Program-made: the position numbers and the translations under genes
Source of the DNA: Nitrospinaceae bacterium
GTDB lineage: Bacteria > Nitrospinota > Nitrospinia > Nitrospinales > VA-1
Assembly (NCBI GenBank): GCA_029261655.1
Contig: JAJDAY010000022.1
Span: 1-64,000, forward strand
DNA: 64,000 nt
Direction of reading: 5' to 3'
The notes under the pieces: model-generated
Told to the model about the DNA's origin: nothing
What the model saw: only the letters and a program-made list of their open reading frames with translations
Database searches by the model: none
In this document: piece by piece, positions 57,359-64,000 of the stretch
Layout: the number at the start of each line of letters is the position of its first letter
How positions within the stretch are numbered: position 1 is the stretch's first letter

Positions 57359-58294
57359 ATGAGTGAATCGAAAAAACTGACCCGGCCAAAAAAACTGAAC
57401 AATGGCGATGCCGTGGGCATCGTGGCTCCCGCAGGTCCGGTGGACCCGGAACTCCTGAATAAAGGGTTAAAAATATTAAAGAACATGAAGCTCACGCCGG
57501 TCCTTGGCAATCATGTGTTATCCAGGAGAGGGTATCTTGCGGGAAAGGATGAAGACCGAGCCTCGGATATCATGTCCATGTTTGAAAATCAGGACGTGAA
57601 AGCGATTATATGCGCCCGCGGCGGGTATGGCGTCAACCGGATACTTCCATTACTCAAACCAAACATTATCCGCAAGAACCCGAAAATCCTGGTGGGCGCA
57701 AGCGACATCACTTTGCTTCTTCTCTATCTGGCCAGGAAATGCTCCCTGGTCGCGTTTCACGGACCCATGGTGGGCGGGAATTTCGGTCAATACGGCATGA
57801 AAAAAACCAAAAAGCAGTTCCACGATCTCCTGACCGGTCAAACTGAGGGCAAAACGCTGGTGTCATCACAGGCCAATGTCCTAAAGCCCGGCGTTGGCAA
57901 GGGAGAAATCACCGGCGGATGCCTCACCCTCCTGTGCCGATCGCTTGGCACTCCCTATGAGATTCAAACCCGCAACAAAATTTTATTGATCGAAGATGTC
58001 AACGAAGCGCCTTATCGAATCGACGGCATGCTCTGGCAATTGAAAGCGGCGGGGAAATTCAAGGACGTCAAAGGAATCGTTTTGGGCGAAATGGTCGATT
58101 GCTATCCGAAAAAATCCGCAAACGGGGCGATGGCGCATTATTACCATGAGATGTTTGATGGCTTGTCCATCCCCATCGTCACAAATTTTCCCATTGGCCA
58201 CGGCAAGGAAATGTGGACAATACCCTTTGGTGTTGACGCGACTCTCGATGCCGAAGCCAAAACCATCCAATTAAAACATTGCGGCGTTATTTAA
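57359..58294 (+). CDS. LD-carboxypeptidase (S66 family, LdcA-like)
   Basis: Removes D-alanine from murein tetrapeptides during peptidoglycan recycling. The N-terminal VGIVAPAGP, the nucleophile region HGPMVGGNF near residue 135 and the glutamate LLIEDVNEAPYRIDGML near 210 are characteristic. 311 residues is normal. It is divergent from the SpsF-like gene, 60 bases away. Confidence 0.92.
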   Translation: MSESKKLTRPKKLNNGDAVGIVAPAGPVDPELLNKGLKILKNMKLTPVLGNHVLSRRGYLAGKDEDRASDIMSMFENQDVKAIICARGGYGVNRILPLLKPNIIRKNPKILVGASDITLLLLYLARKCSLVAFHGPMVGGNFGQYGMKKTKKQFHDLLTGQTEGKTLVSSQANVLKPGVGKGEITGGCLTLLCRSLGTPYEIQTRNKILLIEDVNEAPYRIDGMLWQLKAAGKFKDVKGIVLGEMVDCYPKKSANGAMAHYYHEMFDGLSIPIVTNFPIGHGKEMWTIPFGVDATLDAEAKTIQLKHCGVI

Positions 58295-58334
58295 AATTAT
58301 CCTGACTAACTATTCAATTTCAAATGGATAATTT

Positions 58335-59171
58335 TTAGATTCTCACCGTGATGTTTTTTGATTTCAGGTATAGTTTGGTTTCGCCGATGGTGAATTCCTT
58401 GAAATGAAAAATGGATGCGGCCAGCACCGCGTCGGCCTTGCCTTCCACGATACCTTCATAAAGATGTTCCAAAGTGCCCGCCCCGCCGGAAGCGATCACG
58501 GGAACGCCAACGGCCTCGGAAACCGTTCGATTGAGAGCCAGATCGTAGCCGGTTTTGGTGCCGTCCCGGTCCATGCTGGTGAGCAGAATTTCTCCCGCCC
58601 CGAAAGCTTCCATCTGTTTGGCCCATTTGACAGCGTCGATTCCGGTCGGATTCCTTCCGCCATGGGTGAACACCTGCCAAACAGGAGAGTTCACGGATTC
58701 CGTGATGAACAGGTCGGGGTGATGGTCGTGCCAGTCCAATGTGGGAGGGGTTTTCGACAACTCCGCATCGACCTGCTTGGCGTCGATGGCGACCACGATG
58801 CATTGACTGCCAAACCGCTTGGCCGCCTGCCCGACAAACTCAGGGTTGTGCACCGCCGCCGTATTGATAGCCACCTTGTCGGCCCCGGCCTTTAAGAGGT
58901 TACGAATATCTTCAATCGTGCGGACCCCGCCTCCCACCGTCAGCGGCATGAACACCTTTTCCGCCGTGTGGGCCACCACATCGAGAATCGTGTCGCGTTT
59001 TTCATGCGACGCCGTGATGTCCAGAAAGGTCAGTTCGTCGGCACCCTCTTTCTCGTAGGCGGCGGCAATTTCAACCGGGTCGCCCGCGTCTCTGAGATTC
59101 ACGAACTGAACCCCCTTGACGACACGGCCATCCTTAACATCGAGGCAGGGAATGATGCGTTTAGCCAGCAT
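58335..59171 (-). CDS. hisF: Imidazole glycerol phosphate synthase subunit HisF
   Basis: Cyclase of histidine synthesis. It begins [20 protein letters not shown], has [10 protein letters not shown] and ends with [14 protein letters not shown], keeping both catalytic aspartates (CLDV and SMDRDG). At 278 residues it is longer than the usual 250-260 because of an insertion of about 26 residues after [10 protein letters not shown] (around 58680-58765). The ATG overlaps the hisA stop by 11 bases. hisH is not in the window. Confidence 0.95.
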   Translation of the reverse strand: MLAKRIIPCLDVKDGRVVKGVQFVNLRDAGDPVEIAAAYEKEGADELTFLDITASHEKRDTILDVVAHTAEKVFMPLTVGGGVRTIEDIRNLLKAGADKVAINTAAVHNPEFVGQAAKRFGSQCIVVAIDAKQVDAELSKTPPTLDWHDHHPDLFITESVNSPVWQVFTHGGRNPTGIDAVKWAKQMEAFGAGEILLTSMDRDGTKTGYDLALNRTVSEAVGVPVIASGGAGTLEHLYEGIVEGKADAVLAASIFHFKEFTIGETKLYLKSKNITVRI

Positions 59172-59898
59172 CTTGTTCCACCAGTTTCCGGGCATCCCGA
59201 AATGAGATGCTTTTATCATAAAGCGCTTTGCCGGTGATGATGCCGCTCACTCCATGAGACTCCAATGCCAAAAGATCAGAAATGTCTTTCAAACTGCCCA
59301 CTCCGCCCGAAGCGATGACCGGCAATTTCGTGGAATCGGCAAACTCACGGACGCTGTTCAGATTCGGCCCTTGCAACATGCCGTCGCGGCTGATATCGGT
59401 GAATATGAATTCCGCCACTCCGAGCGGTTCCATTTGTCGCACAAGGTCCGTGGCTTTTTGCGTGGAAACCTCCAGCCAGCCTTTCACCGCGACGAATCCG
59501 TCTCTTGCGTCGATGCCCACGGTGATTTTTCCGGGAAACTGTTTGCAGGCCTGTTCGACAAATTTCGGATCGCTTTGGGCGATGGTGCCAAGAATCACCC
59601 GGTAGGCCCCGGCATTGACATAAGTTTCGATGGCCTCCAAAGTGCGGATGCCGCCTCCGACCTGAATGTCGACGGAACTGTTGTAAATAATATTTTTTAT
59701 CAAGTCGGCATTTTTGGGGATGCCATCGAACGCGCCGTCAAGATCCACCACATGGATGAGCTTGGCACCTTCTTCATCCCAGTGTCCGGCCATCGCTACG
59801 GGATCGTCGGAATAAACGGTTTCCTGATCCGCCTTGCCCTGGATCAGGCGCACGCATTTTCCATTTTTGACATCCACTGCGGGAATGATTTTTATCAT
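59161..59898 (-). CDS. hisA: ProFAR isomerase HisA
   Basis: Isomerase of histidine synthesis. The N-terminal [18 protein letters not shown], the [12 protein letters not shown] barrel motif and the catalytic aspartates (AVD and TDISRDGML) are intact. 245 residues is normal. The ribosome-binding site is weak. It precedes hisF with an overlap, as in many genomes. Confidence 0.95.
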   Translation of the reverse strand: MIKIIPAVDVKNGKCVRLIQGKADQETVYSDDPVAMAGHWDEEGAKLIHVVDLDGAFDGIPKNADLIKNIIYNSSVDIQVGGGIRTLEAIETYVNAGAYRVILGTIAQSDPKFVEQACKQFPGKITVGIDARDGFVAVKGWLEVSTQKATDLVRQMEPLGVAEFIFTDISRDGMLQGPNLNSVREFADSTKLPVIASGGVGSLKDISDLLALESHGVSGIITGKALYDKSISFRDARKLVEQDAG

Positions 59899-60139
59899 GA
59901 TATTTTTTTTAAGATTATTTATTGCGAGATGGTTATTTCAAAATCCCTCAAGTGTTTCCTGAACCCATTATTAAATCGCCGGGCCGCCTAAAGGCGATGC
60001 CAAACGATGCAAAACCGGGTCGATTTAAAGGGAAAGATTTTAACAGATTGCGCCGAGGATTACATAAATAAGAGAATCTTTTGGGGACTATGATAAAATT
60101 GGATTTCCAATATTTGTTAATCTCGAGAAGGGAGCCATT

Positions 60140-60349
60140 TTGAATACCAAAAGACGCATTCACGATGGAATCGTAGGAGCCGTCATTGCTGTGGGCGTTG
60201 GACTGGGCTATTGGATCGATCCTGCATGGTTGTGGGTTCCGGGGCTGCTAGGCTTAACATTATTGCAAAGCGGGCTGACCGGGTTTTGCCCCTTATATTT
60301 TATTCTGGATAAATCCTGCAAAACGGATCAAGCCATAGACCACAGCTAG
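60140..60349 (+). CDS. Small DUF2892 (YgaP-type) membrane protein
   Basis: A 69-residue protein with two helices (IVGAVIAVGVGLGYWI, LWVPGLLGLTLLQSGLTGF) ending in the family motif GFCPLYFIL. YgaP-type membrane domains occur alone or with rhodanese. The start is TTG with AGGGAG upstream. The function is unknown. Confidence 0.8.
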   Translation: MNTKRRIHDGIVGAVIAVGVGLGYWIDPAWLWVPGLLGLTLLQSGLTGFCPLYFILDKSCKTDQAIDHS

Positions 60350-60545
60350 AAAAACTGTCCTCGATTTCCAAAGTTTCACATCCAATATTACCTTTGGCAA
60401 ATGGTTTACTAACCTTTGGGAAGTCCGTATAATCTCCTCTGGTTTGTTCCACAGGTCTATTTTTCTCCTTTTTCTTTGATGAAAATCTCCGCTTAATGAA
60501 ACCTGTTTATTTCTCAAAGCGAAATCATTCCTTTCTATTGCCAGT

Positions 60546-61730
60546 ATGTCTGTAATAGATTCCACCCACCGCTTAACACCCATTCTGGACAGGATTTTAA
60601 CTCTCAGCCTGATCCTCTTCGTGATGTTTTCGATGTTTTCCATCAGCATCACGCAAATCGCCTTCGCGGTCGGAACGGTAGCCTGGTTGACAAAGGCTTC
60701 TCTCAACAACTCCTGGAAACAGGTCCGATTGCCTCTGGTGATTCCATTTCTGCTATTTATAGCCGCCTGCGTTCTCGCTGTGGTGACGGCGGTGGACCCC
60801 GGCTATAGCGTCAAACCGTTAAAAAAACTTTTGCAGATTCTCATCTTTTTCTGGGCGGTCAACAGCATCCGGGATGAAAAAGAACGGGATATTCTGGTCC
60901 TTCTGCTGGCGGTGGCGGGTTGCGTTGCGGCCTTATACGGAATTTACCAGGGCCTGTTAACCCCTGTCACCACCAAGACTCGCGTTGAAGGAACCATGAG
61001 TATTTACATGACGTTTGCGGGTATCCTGATGCTGGCGGGCCTGGTTGCTCTGGGACGATTTCTACTTAAAAAACCCAGGGAGAATTGGCTCGGCGTTGCG
61101 GTATTTCTCATCATCGTCTGTCTGCTTCTGACCCTGACAAGGCAAGCCTGGCTTGGGTTTTTGACCGGTCTGGTGTTTCTGGTATTTATCTGGAAAACAC
61201 GATTGCTTTTAGGAATCCCGGTACTGCTCGTCCTGGCATTGCTGTTTGCGCCCGCTGGCGTCAAGGAACGGATCCATTCGATGACGGACCTTTCGGATTG
61301 GACCTATCAATCCCGGCTCGCGCTTTGGCAGGGCGGTTGGCAGGTATTCAAGGATTATCCTTTGACAGGGTGCGGCTTTCGCTGTATGGATTTGGTACAT
61401 ACCGAATATCCCGACCCCACGGGAGATATTAAAAAATACCGGGGCATGCACAATAATTTCGTTCAGTTGGCGGTCGATACGGGACTGCTGGGTTTGACCG
61501 CATGGATTTCTATCTGGGCAGGTTATTTTCTCGCCTTATTCAGAAGAACGCGTGATCCGGCAAAAAACGCATCCTCAAGGTGGGTCATTCATGGGAGCAC
61601 CGCCGCTGTTCTGGGTTTTCTGGCGGGAGGATTTTTTGAAGTGAATTTTTATGATTCCGAAGTGGTCATGCTGTTATATTTCATAATGGCACTGCCCTTT
61701 GTCGGGCAAAATTCTGAATCAGAAGCATAA
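60546..61730 (+). CDS. O-antigen ligase family membrane protein
   Basis: A 394-residue protein with about ten membrane helices. The large periplasmic loop has the ligase/polymerase pattern W-x-G-G-W-x-x-F-K-D-Y-P-L-T-G-C-G and H-N-N-F-V-Q-L-A-V-D-T-G near residue 300. Members attach O-antigen to lipid A core or polymerise glycans (WaaL/Wzy). It is followed by rfbC, consistent with surface polysaccharide synthesis. Confidence 0.85.
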   Translation: MSVIDSTHRLTPILDRILTLSLILFVMFSMFSISITQIAFAVGTVAWLTKASLNNSWKQVRLPLVIPFLLFIAACVLAVVTAVDPGYSVKPLKKLLQILIFFWAVNSIRDEKERDILVLLLAVAGCVAALYGIYQGLLTPVTTKTRVEGTMSIYMTFAGILMLAGLVALGRFLLKKPRENWLGVAVFLIIVCLLLTLTRQAWLGFLTGLVFLVFIWKTRLLLGIPVLLVLALLFAPAGVKERIHSMTDLSDWTYQSRLALWQGGWQVFKDYPLTGCGFRCMDLVHTEYPDPTGDIKKYRGMHNNFVQLAVDTGLLGLTAWISIWAGYFLALFRRTRDPAKNASSRWVIHGSTAAVLGFLAGGFFEVNFYDSEVVMLLYFIMALPFVGQNSESEA

Positions 61731-61761
61731 ATAAAAAACCACAAATCATTGAGATTGACAG

Positions 61762-62289
61762 ATGCAAATAACAAAAACAGCATTGGACGGCATTTTAATC
61801 ATCGAACCCAAGGTGCATTCCGATGACCGGGGATCTTTTCATGAAAGCTATGTCAAAAAAAAATATCTCGAACACGGAATCGCGGACGAATTTATTCAGG
61901 ACAACCATTCGATATCTAAAAAAGGAGTTCTCAGAGGACTTCATTTCCAGGAAGACCCCCCTCAGGCCAAACTGGTGAGAGTCACGCGCGGAGAAGTGTT
62001 TGACGTGGTGGTCGATATTCGGAAAGAGTCCCCGACCTTCGGAAAATGGTTTGGCGTCAAACTTTCTGAAGAGAACCATCTGCAGTTGTACGTCCCCGGT
62101 GGTTTTGCCCACGGGTTTTGCGTTTTGAGCGACACCGCGGAATTTCTTTATAAATGTTCGGCCTATTACGCCCCTTCCGGAGAGCGGGCTATTCTGTGGA
62201 ATGACCCGGATATCGGCATCGACTGGCCCATAAAAAAACCCATCCTCTCGGAAAAAGACACGACCGCCCCCCGCCTGCGGGATTTTTGA
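61762..62289 (+). CDS. rfbC: dTDP-4-dehydrorhamnose 3,5-epimerase
   Basis: Third step in dTDP-rhamnose synthesis. The family motifs FHESY, FIQDNHSISKKGVLRGLHFQ and LYVPGGFAHGFCVLSD contain the catalytic histidine and aspartate. 175 residues is slightly short but usual. The other rml genes are not in the window. It starts 31 bases after the ligase-like gene. Confidence 0.93.
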   Translation: MQITKTALDGILIIEPKVHSDDRGSFHESYVKKKYLEHGIADEFIQDNHSISKKGVLRGLHFQEDPPQAKLVRVTRGEVFDVVVDIRKESPTFGKWFGVKLSEENHLQLYVPGGFAHGFCVLSDTAEFLYKCSAYYAPSGERAILWNDPDIGIDWPIKKPILSEKDTTAPRLRDF

Positions 62290-62431
62290 CCCCTTCTCAA
62301 AAAAGTTTTTACAGCCTGATTTGTCTCGTTAGAAACAGGTCTGTTTGAGCACTTTATAACTTATGAGCTAAATTTTTATTCCGAATAGGGATTTTTTTCA
62401 GTAATAAATCAAACCCGGTCAACTTTTTTGC

Positions 62432-62458
62432 TAATTTTTGTTGGGGTTTTGCCGATCA
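62432..62458 (+). promoter_or_regulatory. Sigma-28 promoter of the unknown gene at 62505
   Basis: TAATTTTT (62432-62439), an 11-base spacer and GCCGATCA (62451-62458), 12 of 16 matches to the FliA consensus with exact spacing. It lies 46 bases before the ATG. It is the only sigma-28-like site in the window that does not precede a flagellin. Confidence 0.65.
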
Positions 62459-62504
62459 AAAAGATAGAAGGGAATTAATTAACAACAAAACAAGGTCCCG
62501 TAAA

Positions 62505-63269
62505 ATGGAAGTCTCCGAAGTTTCAACTCAGTACCCGGCATTTGACAGCCGCAGTTCCTCGGCATCTATAAGCCTGGAGTTTGCAACGGACTTGTCCTTG
62601 AGGACAAAAGAAGGAGACCTTGTCAATATATCTTTCCAAAACGAACAATCCCTGACATCGTCAGAATCGCAAACCCGGTTTGCCGACGATGTCGCCGTCC
62701 GGGAAATTTCCTCGGCGGCGGTCGCAGCTTCCCGGTATTCAATATCGGTCCAGGGTGATTTGAACGATGAGGAACTTGCGGCCATCCAGCGTCTGGTCGA
62801 TGAAGTCAGACCGATTGCGCAAGAATTTTTCGCACAGGGCGAGTTCGATTTTGAAAACGCGGCCCAGGCTCTTTCAGGTTCTCTGGGTGTGCTCGACGAA
62901 ATTCAGCTGGAACTCGAACGGGTGATCACAGCCACCTTTTCATCACAGACGCTTTCTTCAGGAACGCCCGTTCAGGCTATTGATCCCGGCAACGCGGAGC
63001 CTTCCGATCCCTCACAAAACCTGATAGACCCGAACCAGATACGCAATCTTTCCGATTTGATTTTTTCCGCCGTGGAAGCGGAATTTGAATCCCAGGCCGC
63101 GCAATTGCCTGAAAGCGAGGCAATTTTGAAATCACTCAATGACCTGATTCTTTTTCTGCAGAAACAACTGGGGCAAGTTCTGACGCCTCTGGAAAAAACC
63201 GTAGAACCCACCCCACTCCCTGAGGAGACAGGAACCGATTTTGCTCCCTCGGAAGAAACTCAGGCTTAG
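62505..63269 (+). CDS. Unknown protein, likely flagellar regulon
   Basis: A 254-residue soluble acidic protein with no signal peptide. The N-terminal third is beta-rich (LSLRTKEGDLVNISFQNEQS), the middle is helical (ELAAIQRLVDEVRPIAQEFF), and the C-terminus is low-complexity. The KEGDxVxISF motif recalls proteins found in some flagellar loci, but I cannot name the family with certainty. A sigma-28 promoter directly upstream connects it to late flagellar genes. No ribosome-binding site stronger than AAGGTC is visible. Confidence 0.65.
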   Translation: MEVSEVSTQYPAFDSRSSSASISLEFATDLSLRTKEGDLVNISFQNEQSLTSSESQTRFADDVAVREISSAAVAASRYSISVQGDLNDEELAAIQRLVDEVRPIAQEFFAQGEFDFENAAQALSGSLGVLDEIQLELERVITATFSSQTLSSGTPVQAIDPGNAEPSDPSQNLIDPNQIRNLSDLIFSAVEAEFESQAAQLPESEAILKSLNDLILFLQKQLGQVLTPLEKTVEPTPLPEETGTDFAPSEETQA

Positions 63270-63354
63270 CTTGCACCCTCACCCCGCTTTCCTTCAGGCA
63301 ATTCCCAGGTTCCAGGGGGCTTGAGGGTCGACCTCAAAAACACAAACATCACTT

Positions 63355-64000
63355 TCAAGGCATCATCGCGCCATTATTGATATCCAGGGTTTGGCCGGTG
63401 ATAGAGGTTTGCGCGTCTGAAATTAAAAAAGAGACCAATTGGGCAATCTCTTCGGGTTCCGACATTTTCTCCAGCGGAACTTGCGCCATCGCCTGTTTAT
63501 AGGCATCCTCTTTGGAAATATTGAGCGCCTCGGCAAATCCTTGCAATCCATCCTGCGCCATTTGCGTGTTGACCCATCCGGGACAAATTGCGTTCACCAG
63601 AATTTTGTCTGACGCCAATTCAGCCGCCAGGGAGCGCATCAAACCAAGCAAACCGGATTTCGAGGCGCAATAGGCCGAATAACCGGGAACGCCTAAACGG
63701 GCAAGTATGGAGGAAGTGATGACGATCTTTCGATAATTTTCAGGACTTTTTTTCAGAAAAGGAAGACACTCCTGAATCGTGTTGTAAGTTCCCGTCAGGT
63801 TGGTGTCGATGATTTCCTGCCAGGAATCTTCTTTCGAATAATGATTTTCTCCGCCAATTCCCGCGTTAGCAACCACAGCATACAGCGATTGCACCCCGCT
63901 CCCGGAAAGGGCTTCCCGGATCTGTTCCGCCTGCCGGATGTCGCAGGAAAAGCTTTGGTGAGAAGAGGGATTTTTTAAGGAGTCACGCGCGCTTTCAAGA
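63355..64000 (-). CDS. SDR-family oxidoreductase, 5' end outside window
   Basis: Short-chain dehydrogenase. The NNAG-type motif is VVANAGIGG, the catalytic serine lies in VITSSILARLG and the tyrosine-lysine pair in YSAYCASKSG; the end PGWVNTQM...ITGQTLDINNGAMMP is typical. The frame is open from 63894 to the right edge (continuing ...SCDIRQAEQIREAL), so the visible GTG start at 63894 is internal and the N-terminal NAD(P)-binding glycine motif lies outside the window. The substrate is unknown; FabG-like or sugar dehydrogenases are candidates. Confidence 0.9.
   Translation of the reverse strand, partial: LESARDSLKNPSSHQSFSCDIRQAEQIREALSGSGVQSLYAVVANAGIGGENHYSKEDSWQEIIDTNLTGTYNTIQECLPFLKKSPENYRKIVITSSILARLGVPGYSAYCASKSGLLGLMRSLAAELASDKILVNAICPGWVNTQMAQDGLQGFAEALNISKEDAYKQAMAQVPLEKMSEPEEIAQLVSFLISDAQTSITGQTLDINNGAMMP

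Noticed and set aside
59254-59991. A 245-codon plus-strand frame opposite hisA
   Set aside because: It is antisense to hisA, whose catalytic residues are intact.

Overview
The window looks like chromosomal core DNA of a Gram-negative, flagellated bacterium with moderate GC content and short intergenic gaps. I see no insertion sequence, prophage or CRISPR array. Lipopolysaccharide genes (an O-antigen ligase-like protein, RfbC), lipoproteins, a FimV/SPOR protein and a c-type cytochrome lipoprotein indicate an outer membrane. The mixture of a deltaproteobacterium-like yqeY-dnaG-rpoD-tRNA block, several flagellins and many leucine-rich and pentapeptide repeat proteins would fit Nitrospinota or a neighbouring deltaproteobacterial lineage. 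That placement is inference from gene content only.

Layout. 0-4.4 kb: yqeY (cut by the left edge), dnaG, rpoD and a CAT-anticodon tRNA, the classic macromolecular-synthesis block. 4.4-11.6 kb: Hsp20, small unknown and membrane proteins, pyruvate kinase, a sterol-desaturase-like membrane enzyme, an MFS exporter and peptide deformylase. 11.7-18.1 kb: an HU/IHF-type DNA-binding protein with a clear promoter and terminator, a FimV/SPOR envelope protein, a diheme lipoprotein, a lytic transglycosylase, and a large acidic repeat protein with a zinc ribbon and a FliL-like tail. 18.1-20 kb: the rplU-rpmA-obg operon. 20-29 kb: two methyltransferases, a SHOCT lipoprotein, a tight minus-strand operon (aroK, LRR protein, DNA glycosylase, O-methyltransferase, DUF4254-like protein), two more LRR proteins and a Sel1/Hcp-like protein. 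29-37.5 kb: coaX, a lipid-kinase-like protein, three tandem pentapeptide-repeat proteins, a DEAD-box helicase and cspA. 38-43.9 kb: a nitrobindin-like protein, glutamate dehydrogenase, LOG, an Nfu-type Fe-S scaffold and dUTPase. 43.9-44.8 kb holds no convincing gene. 45.4-50.3 kb: a Gld-type ABC transporter operon (ATPase, permease, GldG-like, DUF4340). 50.5-57.3 kb: an oxidoreductase, four tandem flagellin genes and a SpsF-like nucleotidyltransferase. 57.4-64 kb: LD-carboxypeptidase, hisA-hisF, an O-antigen ligase-like protein, rfbC, a sigma-28-linked unknown gene and an SDR enzyme cut by the right edge.

How it fits together. The most informative regulatory pattern is a set of sigma-28 (FliA) promoters with the form TAAA-N15-GCCGATA. 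Two near-consensus copies precede flagellin genes, a weaker one precedes a third flagellin, and another precedes the uncharacterised gene at 62505, which ties that gene to the flagellar regulon. The less familiar content is a set of small or repeat-built protein families with paralogues inside this window: three LRR proteins, three pentapeptide proteins sharing one C-terminal module, and two tiny proteins beginning M(F)HEVKV. I did not find a clearly new multi-gene defence or metabolic system. The best candidates for undescribed biology are the pentapeptide trio, the HEVKV family, the sigma-28-linked gene and a short structured transcript upstream of cspA.
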